From: Nostoc linckia NIES-25
GTDB taxonomy: Bacteria > Cyanobacteriota > Cyanobacteriia > Cyanobacteriales > Nostocaceae
Assembly: GCF_002368035.1 (NCBI RefSeq)
Contig: NZ_AP018222.1
Coordinates: 1,054,001 to 1,118,000, forward strand
DNA length: 64,000 bases
Reading direction: 5' to 3'
Shown here: positions 24,832 to 32,335 of the stretch, piece by piece
Position numbering within the stretch: position 1 is the stretch's first letter
How the letters are laid out: each line of letters starts with the position of its first letter
Notes under the pieces: model-generated
The model's database searches: none
Told to the model about the DNA's origin: nothing
The model's input: the letters and a program-made list of their open reading frames with translations, nothing else
Translations under genes and position numbers: made by a program

Positions 24832-26223
24832 ATGCTGACAATTCAAAATCTCAAATCTAAAATTGCCCAGTCTCCGTATCAAGCATACGTTTATTCTTAT
24901 CCCCACAAAACAGCTTATCGTCCTTTCAACCCACCTATATATCTCCCGGAACTTTGGACGCAGCAAGATAGAGAGGCGCTATTTCTTTACATACACATAC
25001 CGTTTTGTGAAATGCGTTGTGGTTTCTGCAATTTGTTTACCACAGTCAGCCACAATGAAGATTTTATCAGTCAATATGTTCGCACGTTACAGCGACAGGC
25101 ACAACGGATGAAAGCGGTGTTGGGTGATGCGTCATTTGCGAGGTTCGCTATCGGTGGCGGAACTCCAACTCAGTTACCCATTGGACACCTCGAAACTGTT
25201 CTCGATATCGCTGAAAATACTATGGGTGCGAAATTACAGGAAATTCCGATTTCTGTGGAAGTTTCACCAGAAACCGCAACTGAGGAAAAGTTAAAGCTGT
25301 TGCGATCGCACTCCATAGATCGTGTTAGCATTGGTGTCCAAAGTTTCATCGAATCGGAAGTCTTAGCAACCCAGCGCCGTCAATCTAATACTCAAGTAGA
25401 AGCAGCTTTGACAAGGATAAAAGAAGCTGGATTTCCCACTTTGAATATTGACCTAATTTACGGTTTACCCGGTCAAACTGTCAATACTTGGTTGCAATCA
25501 ATACATACTGCTTTGCGCTTTCAACCAGAAGAAATTTATCTGTATCCCTTGTATGTACGGCCGTTAACAGGTTTGGGACGCACAGATAAAGAATGGGACG
25601 ATATTCGTTTAGCTTGTTACCGCGAAGGGCGATCGCTCCTGTTGTCTGAAGGGTATACTCAAGTATCTATGCGGATGTTTCGACAAGAGGGACAAGGTGG
25701 ACAAGGTAGACAAGGTAGCCATCTTTCTCCCTTGTCTCCCCCCTCTCCCTTGTCTCCCCTATCTCCCCCCTCTCCCGTCTACTGCTGTCAAGCCGACGGT
25801 ATGGTTGGTTTAGGTTGTGGCGCACGTTCCTACACCAATACTTTGCACTACTCCAACGAATATGCGGTGGGTGCAAAGGGAATCAGCGATATTTTGCAAG
25901 CATATATTCAAACGCCCGATGAGTTATTTGACTACGCGCATTATGGGTTTCAACTAGATGCAGAAGAACAACGTCGGCGATATATTTTATTATCTTTACT
26001 TTCTGATGAAGGGTTAAATTTTGTTAATTATCGCCAGCGATTTGCTAGTGAAGTAGACGCTGATTTCCCAGAACTTTCAGAATTGCAGGCTTTAAATTTG
26101 GCGATAAAAGATGAAGGTAGTTTACACTTAACTGAATTTGGCATTGAACGTTCTGATACTATCGGCGCGTGGTTATTTTCTGAGCAAGTTCAGGAATTAA
26201 TGCAGGATTATGAGTTGAAATAG
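24832..26223 (+). CDS. STM4012-family radical SAM protein (HemW/HemN-related)
   Basis: A 463-residue radical SAM enzyme with the 4Fe-4S motif CEMRCGFC (Cys59, Cys63, Cys66) after YIHIPF, the SAM-binding FAIGGGTPTQLP, and HemN-like RVSIGVQSFIESEV and LNIDLIYGLPGQT. The C-terminal part has the HemN-like MVGLGCGARSYT. In the STM4011-4015 cluster this family probably makes a radical-based modification of a protein or small molecule; it is not expected to make haem. An insertion of ~32 residues (around 286-317, SPLSPPSPLSPLSPP) comes from a C/T-rich repeat and lies between MRMFR and YCCQADG. The first ten codons also resemble a genomic TCAAAATC-type repeat. It follows the hydrolase after a 111-bp repeat-containing gap. 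Confidence 0.9.
   Translation: MLTIQNLKSKIAQSPYQAYVYSYPHKTAYRPFNPPIYLPELWTQQDREALFLYIHIPFCEMRCGFCNLFTTVSHNEDFISQYVRTLQRQAQRMKAVLGDASFARFAIGGGTPTQLPIGHLETVLDIAENTMGAKLQEIPISVEVSPETATEEKLKLLRSHSIDRVSIGVQSFIESEVLATQRRQSNTQVEAALTRIKEAGFPTLNIDLIYGLPGQTVNTWLQSIHTALRFQPEEIYLYPLYVRPLTGLGRTDKEWDDIRLACYREGRSLLLSEGYTQVSMRMFRQEGQGGQGRQGSHLSPLSPPSPLSPLSPPSPVYCCQADGMVGLGCGARSYTNTLHYSNEYAVGAKGISDILQAYIQTPDELFDYAHYGFQLDAEEQRRRYILLSLLSDEGLNFVNYRQRFASEVDADFPELSELQALNLAIKDEGSLHLTEFGIERSDTIGAWLFSEQVQELMQDYELK
25686..25780. repeat. C/T-rich low-complexity repeat inside the radical SAM gene
   Basis: Tandem TCTCCCCCCTCTCCCTTG-type units, preceded by GACAAGGTGGACAAGGTAGA, encode an in-frame Gly/Gln then Ser/Pro/Leu-rich insert. 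The same kind of C/T repeat occurs in non-coding DNA at 18895-18955. Confidence 0.75.
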
Positions 26224-26268
26224 TAGATTTTCAATCAAATTTGTATAGAAGTGAGTAATAAGGAAAAT

Positions 26269-27555
26269 ATGACAAACAATCAAAATCAACCCAGAGAATT
26301 TGATGCGGTACTCGGCGGCGAAGCACCGCCACCAATACAAGGCGCTGTTTTAGGTGGAATTGAAGGTGTTAAAAGACGTTTATCGAGTTCAAATATTGAA
26401 GCGAGGATTGCAGCTTTAAGTGAAGCACTAAATCATGGTGATACAGGATTGGGTTTGGTAATTGAAGCTTTAGAAGATAAGTTTAGGAAAGTACGCCTAG
26501 CTGCGTTTAATTGTTTGCAAGATAGAGAAGAAGCTCAAGTTAAGCTAGCATTGCATGATTATAAATTCTGGAGTAGCTTTGAAAAATTAAATGGACTGCC
26601 AAATGGCTATGTAAGTACTTTCGCTAATCGGAAAGTTATAGAATTTGAGCCAACAACTAATATTACGGAAACTGTTGACATTGCATACGCTTTGAGAGAT
26701 ACGTATATATTATATAGTAATAAAACTGAGATAACAATCACAGATAAACTTCAATTATTGCAGCAAAGTCCTCTGGTAAATCAAATTGAAGCTTTAGTAT
26801 TTGGCGTTTGCTTTGACAGAGAAGCAACTGATTTTAGTTCGCGCCATGTTGTGGAGTCACTAGCTGCGCTGCAAGACAAACTGATTAATTTAAAAGCTGT
26901 TTTTATTGGAGATATTGAGGATTATGAATGTATGATTTCCTCAATTCCGCAAAGTAATGTCAGCCCAATTTTGCAAGCTTATCCCCATCTAGAGGTATTA
27001 AAAATTAGAGGTAATAGTGGAGATTACTGGAACGAACCAGCAGCCGCAGTATTAGCTTTTAATTCCCCATTAAAACACGAAAAATTAAAAGCTTTAATTA
27101 TCGAATCTGGCGGACTTCGCCATCAAGTAATTAATCAAATTTGTGAACTTGAATTACCAGCATTAGAATATCTAGAATTATGGTTGGGTCGTGATGAATA
27201 TGGCGGAACTTCATCTATTGATGACCTAATGCCAATCATTTCTGGTGTGTTTCCTAAATTAAAATATTTAGGATTGCGAAATAGTGAATATTCTGATGAT
27301 ATTGCTTTTGCTATAGTAGATTCTCCAATTCTTGAGAATTTAGTAGAGTTAGACTTCTCTATGGGAACTTTGGGTGATGAAGGTGCAGAGGCTTTGCTGA
27401 ATTGTCCAGCAATACAACAACTAGATACACTGAATGTCTCTGATAATTGTCTAACTCATACCATGCTTAAACGGTTAAAACAGGTAGATATTGAAATAAT
27501 TTCTGATGGACAGCAAAAAGGTACACAATACCGCTACTGCACAGTAGCCGAATAA
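26269..27555 (+). CDS. VLGG-tag HEAT module fused to an STM4015-type LRR protein, copy 3
   Basis: A 428-residue paralogue of 20118-21413. Start ATG at 26269 with AAGGA just upstream; an in-frame GTG 18 bases earlier is less likely. Tag: REFDAVLGGEAPPPIQGAVLGG. HEAT-like repeats follow, then FANRKVIEFEPTTN, IEALVFGVCFDREA, and LRR units (LEVLKIRGNSGDYW, KLKYLGLRNSEYSDD, LVELDFSMGTLGDEGAEALL, LDTLNVSDNCL). It ends RYCTVAE. It lies between the two radical SAM genes (45 bp after the first, 47 bp before the second), the tightest link between the tagged scaffold and the enzymes. Confidence 0.9.
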   Translation: MTNNQNQPREFDAVLGGEAPPPIQGAVLGGIEGVKRRLSSSNIEARIAALSEALNHGDTGLGLVIEALEDKFRKVRLAAFNCLQDREEAQVKLALHDYKFWSSFEKLNGLPNGYVSTFANRKVIEFEPTTNITETVDIAYALRDTYILYSNKTEITITDKLQLLQQSPLVNQIEALVFGVCFDREATDFSSRHVVESLAALQDKLINLKAVFIGDIEDYECMISSIPQSNVSPILQAYPHLEVLKIRGNSGDYWNEPAAAVLAFNSPLKHEKLKALIIESGGLRHQVINQICELELPALEYLELWLGRDEYGGTSSIDDLMPIISGVFPKLKYLGLRNSEYSDDIAFAIVDSPILENLVELDFSMGTLGDEGAEALLNCPAIQQLDTLNVSDNCLTHTMLKRLKQVDIEIISDGQQKGTQYRYCTVAE

Positions 27556-27602
27556 TTCATTTTTAAATTATTCAAAACGGGTATTTTCATCTTTCAGCTA
27601 AT

Positions 27603-28457
27603 ATGCACCTCACCATCCTCTATCGCGGTTCTCTAATCAGTTGCAACTACGGTTGTGAATATTGCCCCTTTGCTAAACGCCAACAAACAGCCGCAGAATT
27701 AGCAATAGATAAACAATCTTTAGAAAAGTTTGTCAATTGGATTTCCCAACATCCCCAACACCAATTTTCAATTTTGTTTACCCCTTGGGGAGAAGCTTTA
27801 ATCCATTCTTGGTATCAGCAAACATTGGTAAAATTAACGAATCTACCCAATGTTAATAAGGCAGCAATTCAAACCAATCTCTCTTGTCAGCTAGATTGGG
27901 TAGAGGAATGTAATAAAGATAAATTGGCACTTTGGGCAACTTTTCATTCAGAATGGGTGTCACGCGATCGCTTTTTAACAAAATGCCTCAACTTGGACAA
28001 CAAAAATGTCAAATTTAGCGTTGGAGTTGTCGGTTTTCCTAAGTTTAAAACCGAAATAGCCGCTTTACGTGATGAGTTACCAAACCACGTTTATTTGTGG
28101 ATTAATGCTGTCAAAGCCGAACTTCAAAATTTATCACCAGCAGACAGAGAATTTTTTCAATCTATCGACCCATTATATGAATTAAATACTAAGCATTATC
28201 CTAGCTTTGGGCATTATTGTCGGGCTGGAAAATCAGCGATTTCTGTTGATGGTGACGGTACAATGCGCCGCTGTCATTTTATTAAGGAACCAATTGGTAA
28301 TATTTATAATTTGGAATGGGAAACAGCTTTAGTTGAGCAACCTTGTACTAACCAAACTTGTCACTGTCATATTGGTTACGTAAATCTGGATTATTTAAAA
28401 ATGGATCGGGTGTTTGGTTCTGGAATTTTAGAAAGAATTCCCGATAGATGTCCCTAA
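27603..28457 (+). CDS. STM4011-family radical SAM protein with C-terminal Cys cluster
   Basis: A 284-residue radical SAM protein. The 4Fe-4S motif is CNYGCEYC (Cys14, Cys18, Cys21) near the N-terminus. A second set of cysteines near the C-terminus (FGHYCRAG, TMRRCHFI, PCTNQTCHCH) looks like a SPASM/twitch-type auxiliary cluster, which is typical of peptide- and protein-modifying radical SAM enzymes such as AnSMEs and RiPP maturases. That supports a protein substrate, presumably the neighbouring LRR proteins. It is the last gene of the operon and is followed by a GC-rich palindrome that could terminate transcription. Confidence 0.9.
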   Translation: MHLTILYRGSLISCNYGCEYCPFAKRQQTAAELAIDKQSLEKFVNWISQHPQHQFSILFTPWGEALIHSWYQQTLVKLTNLPNVNKAAIQTNLSCQLDWVEECNKDKLALWATFHSEWVSRDRFLTKCLNLDNKNVKFSVGVVGFPKFKTEIAALRDELPNHVYLWINAVKAELQNLSPADREFFQSIDPLYELNTKHYPSFGHYCRAGKSAISVDGDGTMRRCHFIKEPIGNIYNLEWETALVEQPCTNQTCHCHIGYVNLDYLKMDRVFGSGILERIPDRCP

Positions 28458-28471
28458 CACCCCACTCCCAA

Positions 28472-28496
28472 CCCCTCCCCTTAGCAAGGGGAGGGG
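28472..28496. repeat. Palindrome CCCCTCCCC-TTAGCAA-GGGGAGGGG
   Basis: A perfect 9-bp stem just after the radical SAM stop, followed by AGACAAAGCGTAGCTTTGG. It belongs to the same dispersed family as 14379-14445 and may act as a terminator for the 20-28.5 kb operon. Confidence 0.75.
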
Positions 28497-28610
28497 AGAC
28501 AAAGCGTAGCTTTGGCTCTTTGGGGTTATTATTTTCGGATATTTACAAGCAAGAATACAGTGCTACTTTAAAAGTAGAAAGTAGTTTGATTGAAAGTGCT
28601 TGTTATTACT

Positions 28611-29003
28611 ATGAAAATTTTAAAATTAGTCCTGCCAATCCTATTACTACTAAGCACGCCTGCTATGGGAGTTGAATTGAAAGGGCAGAATATCGATGGT
28701 CAAAAGTTGCCTGCCACAGCTTACTATTATGCAACTGGTGGGGTCTACAAAGTTCAGGTACGCTTTCACAAAAAACGAGCGACAATTTATTTTGATGACG
28801 GCAACCAAATAACCATACAGTTGAACCAGGAAGCGATCGCTGACTCAAAGAATATTCAAGGCTTTGGAATGCTAGGGCAATTTCCTATCAATGCAATATT
28901 CAGTGTTGGGCTAATCTATGGCAATAATTGGCTCGGCGCCAGCGATAATCAATTCCAACAGTCGAATCCGCTTTCTGGGTTGTGGAAAATTAGTTTGGAG
29001 TAA
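28611..29003 (+). CDS. Small exported protein of unknown function
   Basis: A 130-residue protein. ATG at 28611 starts a clear signal peptide (MKILKLVLPILLLLSTPAMG); an upstream TTG would add seven residues. The mature part is beta-rich (YYYATGGVYKVQVRFHKKRA), with no family I recognise. Seven bases separate it from the following alpha/beta hydrolase, so the two are probably cotranscribed. Separation from the radical SAM operon by a palindrome suggests it is not part of that system. Confidence 0.65.
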   Translation: MKILKLVLPILLLLSTPAMGVELKGQNIDGQKLPATAYYYATGGVYKVQVRFHKKRATIYFDDGNQITIQLNQEAIADSKNIQGFGMLGQFPINAIFSVGLIYGNNWLGASDNQFQQSNPLSGLWKISLE

Positions 29004-29009
29004 ATACCA

Positions 29010-29906
29010 ATGTTTCCTAATTTTCTGCCATCACAAGTTAATCAACTAACAGATCCAAAAGCGATCGCTTTCGTCCAAAGTATTCAAAGAATCGCCCTTG
29101 CAACTTCCCTGAGTCAACACCCAATCCTCACAACCTACATTCAAAAAGGTAACGGAGGAACCCCAATTTTACTGTTGCACGGTTTTGACAGTTCGATTCT
29201 AGAGTTTCGTCTGCTGTTGCCATTGCTGGCTACTCAAAATGAAACATGGGCAGTAGATTTGTTAGGTTTTGGCTTTACACAAAGGCAAAAAGAAATAACC
29301 TACAGCCCAGCAACAATTCAAATTCACCTTTACGATTTTTGGAAAACTTTAATCAACAGACCGATTACACTAGTAGGTGCATCGATGGGGGGTGCAACTG
29401 CAATTGAGTTTGCTCTCACTTATCCTCAAATTGTAGAATCCCTAGTATTGATTAATAGTTTAGGTTATACTTGCGCTCCCACATTTAGCAAATACTTGTT
29501 TCCTCCTTTCGACTACCTTGCTGTAGAATACTTACGTCAACGTCATATTTTGGCATTAAATTTAGCCAGTATTTTAACAAGTTTTAATAACACAATACTT
29601 TTGGCTATTCAGTGTGCAATGCTACACCAAGAAATGCCTAATTGGCATGATGCTATGAGTTCTTATGTGAAAACTGGCGGTTATACTAACTTGGCAAATA
29701 GAATTGCCCAAGTTGATAAGCCAACACTGATTTTATGGGGAGAAGCTGATGATATGCTCCCAAAAGAAGACGCAGAGAAATTTCAGCAAGATATTGTCAA
29801 TTCTCAGCTAATCAAGCTGAAAAATTGCGGTCATGCCCCCCAAATTGAACAACCCCAAACGACATTTCAATATATTTTACAGTTTCTCAATAATGGTAAA
29901 ATTTAA
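29010..29906 (+). CDS. Alpha/beta hydrolase
   Basis: A 298-residue alpha/beta hydrolase. Oxyanion region LLLHGFDSSILEF, nucleophile elbow VGASMGGATA (Ser), acid WGEADDMLP (Asp), and base NCGHAPQIEQP (His) are all present and well spaced, so it should be active as an esterase, lipase or C-C hydrolase. There is no signal peptide. Many cyanobacterial relatives are annotated only as alpha/beta hydrolases. Cotranscription with the preceding small exported protein is likely from the seven-base gap. Confidence 0.88.
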   Translation: MFPNFLPSQVNQLTDPKAIAFVQSIQRIALATSLSQHPILTTYIQKGNGGTPILLLHGFDSSILEFRLLLPLLATQNETWAVDLLGFGFTQRQKEITYSPATIQIHLYDFWKTLINRPITLVGASMGGATAIEFALTYPQIVESLVLINSLGYTCAPTFSKYLFPPFDYLAVEYLRQRHILALNLASILTSFNNTILLAIQCAMLHQEMPNWHDAMSSYVKTGGYTNLANRIAQVDKPTLILWGEADDMLPKEDAEKFQQDIVNSQLIKLKNCGHAPQIEQPQTTFQYILQFLNNGKI

Positions 29907-29917
29907 TCGCTTTTGAA

Positions 29918-30013
29918 GTATAGCGGTTCCCAATCAAATGAAGTACAGAAATTTGTAAGGGCGCAAAGCTTTGCGCCCCTACTTTGTACCTCACTAGAAC
30001 AGGAAACGCTATA
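29918..30013. repeat. TATAGCGGTTCC ... GGAAACGCTATA repeat with a perfect 20-bp palindrome
   Basis: The outer arms (TATAGCGGTTCC / GGAAACGCTATA) enclose GTAC-flanked arms and, at 29959-29978, the perfect palindrome GGGCGCAAAGCTTTGCGCCC. It is a non-coding element downstream of the hydrolase gene. Confidence 0.7.
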
Positions 30014-30049
30014 ATACAGTTTCACTTTAATGATGATACAAATACGTTG

Positions 30050-30272
30050 GTAGGGAACATTGCCCATACGTGTCAACTTAACGTGAAACCTTTGTCATGA
30101 CGTAGTTTTGAATTCACTCATTCAATACCACGATCGGCGTTACCCCACCCCGATTTTGTCTAAAGCCAAAATCGCCCCTCCCCTTAGCAAGGGGAGGGGT
30201 TGGGGGTGGGGTGAAACGCATGTGGGATAAGCCTTTGAGCTTAAGTTGACACCAATGGGCAATGTTCCCTAC
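30050..30272. repeat. MITE-like element with ~32-bp terminal inverted repeats
   Basis: The left end is GTAGGGAACATTGCCCAT then GTGTCAACTTAA; the right end is its complement (TTAAGTTGACAC then ATGGGCAATGTTCCCTAC) with two mismatched bases between. Inside are CGTGAAACCTTTGTCATGAC and the CCCCTCCCCTTAGCAAGGGG palindrome. A second copy of the inner part is at 31773-32198. No transposase is encoded. Confidence 0.75.
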
Positions 30273-30392
30273 GCGAAATCTATATGTATCAGGCTTTTAA
30301 TGAAATGGTGTAAACTTTTAGCCTTCATTAACAACCCTTTTCCTCCCTGTTCCCCTGCTTCCGAAATGATAAGTCTTTAAACAAACACGATC

Positions 30393-31412
30393 TTACACAC
30401 TTAAAGAGGGTACTAGGGCTAAAGTTTTCGACGGATCGGTAAGGAGAAAGCGATCGCAGAGGTTAAACAGTTCTACCTCGGTAGAGGTATGTCGCATCAA
30501 GCGCAGGAAATGACCTTCAGCATCAACGCTCAAAGCAATGTAGTTGAGGAACATTTTCAGGTAGCCTAGACGCGATCGCTCTGGCATAGTTGAGGCTGTG
30601 GGGGTTTGCCATAAACGATCTATATAATTGCGTACTTCTATTAAAGGAACAGGTGCGATCGGCTCGAAGCGCAAAGCTTGGCGAATTTGATTAAAAATCC
30701 AAGGATTGCCAATGGCCCAGCGTCCCACCATCACACCCGCCGCGCCGGTTTGAGAAAGCACTTCAATAGCAGCTTGCGCTGAGTGGATATTACCATTGGC
30801 AAGCACCGGACAACGGACTCGTTTCACTGCTTGAGCGATCGAATCATATTTCACCGCTCCGTGGTACATATCCTTGACGGTGCGGCCATGTAAACTCAGC
30901 AAATCAATGCTGTGGCGATCGATTAGATCTAAAATTTCATAAAAAGTATCTGTATTTTCAAAGCCTAGACGCATCTTGACGGTTAAAGGGCGATCGCTAA
31001 CTGCTTGCCGCAGTTCTGCCAAAATCCGATCTACCTTTTGTGGCAAAAGCAGCAATCCACCCCCAACATTTTTACGGTAGATTCGAGGTGCTGGACAGCC
31101 CATGTTCAAATCAACTCCAGCGATATTATAGTGGCACAGTTCCTTGGCTGTTCTTACTAAGTCTGGAATGCTTTCGCCGATCATTTGAGCAAAAACGGGG
31201 CGATCGGTATCGTTTTCGGTAATTGCTGCCAGAATTTTACCATTGAGGCGTGAGGTCTCATTGACGCGGAAATACTCGGTGAAAAAGTAGTCAGGGCTGC
31301 CGTAGTGGGCAATGACCTTCATAAACCAGAGATTTGTCACATCTTGCATAGGCGCAAGAGCAGTCAGAGGTAGGTCTTTGTGAAGCGATTGGGGGAGGGA
31401 TACCTGGGACAT
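30393..31412 (-). CDS. dus: tRNA-dihydrouridine synthase
   Basis: A 339-residue FMN-dependent Dus enzyme. Start MSQVSLPQSLHK (ATG 31410-31412) is preferred over a start seven codons upstream. LAPMQDVTNLWF begins the barrel, VDLNMGCPAPR carries the catalytic Cys, KMRLGF and LLSLHGRTVKDMYHG are FMN/tRNA-contacting motifs, and VLANGNIHS and GVMVGRWAIGNPWIF bind phosphate. It reduces specific uridines in tRNA. The C-terminal domain (from ~240) is the short helical type. A DusC-like relationship is possible (TEYFRV near the start), but I cannot fix the subfamily. A bidirectional stem-loop lies ~30 bases upstream. Confidence 0.92.
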   Translation of the reverse strand: MSQVSLPQSLHKDLPLTALAPMQDVTNLWFMKVIAHYGSPDYFFTEYFRVNETSRLNGKILAAITENDTDRPVFAQMIGESIPDLVRTAKELCHYNIAGVDLNMGCPAPRIYRKNVGGGLLLLPQKVDRILAELRQAVSDRPLTVKMRLGFENTDTFYEILDLIDRHSIDLLSLHGRTVKDMYHGAVKYDSIAQAVKRVRCPVLANGNIHSAQAAIEVLSQTGAAGVMVGRWAIGNPWIFNQIRQALRFEPIAPVPLIEVRNYIDRLWQTPTASTMPERSRLGYLKMFLNYIALSVDAEGHFLRLMRHTSTEVELFNLCDRFLLTDPSKTLALVPSLSV

Positions 31413-31440
31413 AGAGATTCCAGCGATGTGCAATACAAAA

Positions 31441-31470
31441 CTGCCCTGGCTTTTGTCCAGAGCAGTTTTT
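31441..31470. terminator. Stem-loop with T-run upstream of dus
   Basis: The stem CTGCCCTGG / CCAGAGCAG (one mismatch) is followed on the + strand by TTTTT; on the minus strand the stem is followed by TTTTG. It could end transcription coming toward dus or act as a leader attenuator. Confidence 0.4.
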
Positions 31471-31614
31471 CATAGAAGTAAATTTTAATAGGAGACTTTT
31501 AGTGTTGTGCCCCAGTTTATCCATAGTTAAGTATTGTTATACAATACTATTCACCTCGAATTTCAAGCTTTACGCAAAAAACGAATAATCTTGAAGTTGG
31601 CATTATAAAGTTAA

Positions 31615-31788
31615 GAAGCGATCGCCTTTTCTGGCACTCAACACCCCCAAGCCAAGCTGTTCATCGCCAAACTACCGCAGGACGAGGATTTTCGGGTACT
31701 AGCACCAGCTTTAGAAGCTACATACAGCATTTTTCAGGTAAATGAGGTTATCGTAGCGGCTTTACAGCTGTCATTGGTGTCAACTTAA
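31615..31788 (+). pseudogene. Startless gene fragment cut by a MITE-like insertion
   Basis: An open frame of 57 codons without any Met, bounded by TAA at 31612-31614, reading AFSGTQHPQAKLFIAKLPQ then EDFRVLAPALEATYSIFQVN. It has the composition of a real protein but no recognised family. Its last codons and stop lie inside the repeat element that begins at ~31773, so the 3' part was lost or replaced when the element inserted. Confidence 0.5.
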
Positions 31789-32198
31789 CGTGAAACCTTT
31801 ATCATGACGTAGTTTTGAATTCACTCATTCAATATCACCATCCGTGTCACCCCACCCCGGTTTTGTCTAAAGCCAAAACCTCCCCTCCCCTTAGCAAGGC
31901 TACGGTGTACACACAAGTCTTTTAAAGTTGTGCCACAGGCTTTTGATCCCCCCAACCCACGCCAGTCGCTCATGGGGGAAACCCCCAAGACCGCGCTGGC
32001 TCCCCTTAAAAAGGGGGGCAAAAATCTCTCAAAGTCCTCCTTTTTAAGGAGGATTTAGGAGGATCTACAGGATTTTGGTTTTCTACACAGATGTGTGTAC
32101 ACCGTAGCCTTAGCAAGGGGAGGGGTAAAACGATTGTAGGGCATTACCTCTACTTTCGTTATCTTTTGCGTAAGTCCTGGCTTGAGTTAACACCAATG
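31773..32198. repeat. MITE-like element, copy 2, interrupted by a nested insertion
   Basis: Left end ATTGGTGTCAACTTAACGTGAAACC, right end GAGTTAACACCAAT. The internal sequence matches 30068-30253 closely (TCATGACGTAGTTTTGAATT, GTCTAAAGCCAAAA, CCCCTCCCCTTAGCAAGG) up to the point where a 208-bp insertion splits it (31900-32107). The outer GTAGGGAACATTG arm of copy 1 is missing here. Confidence 0.75.
31900..32107. mobile_element. Nested 208-bp MITE with 16-bp inverted ends and target duplication
   Basis: The element begins CTACGGTGTACACACA and ends TGTGTGTACACCGTAG, a perfect 16-bp inverted repeat. Both sides carry CCTTAGCAAGG (31889-31899 and 32108-32118), the duplicated target, which is a single sequence in the uninterrupted copy near 30183-30193. 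If GG/CC are counted as part of the ends, the duplication is 7 bp. The interior has AAAAAGGGGGG-type palindromes and no ORF of note, so a transposase must act in trans. Confidence 0.88.
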
Positions 32199-32335
32199 GC
32201 AGGATGCCCACCCCACAATAAATTTTATTGCAACATTTAAAGCTTGCCACGCCACTACAGATATTGAGATTTTTTCATAGATCGAATCAGACTCCTATAT
32301 ATTGATTGAGGAAGTGCTGATTATTGATAGTTAGC

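Noticed and set aside
24832..26223. HemW/HemN coproporphyrinogen dehydrogenase
   Set aside because: Fold and some motifs are shared, but the context (STM4011, 4013, 4014 and 4015 types) and the N-terminal SPYQAYVYSYPHKTAYR fit STM4012 better.
31821..32021. 66-codon minus-strand ORF
   Set aside because: Lies wholly within the repeat and nested MITE.
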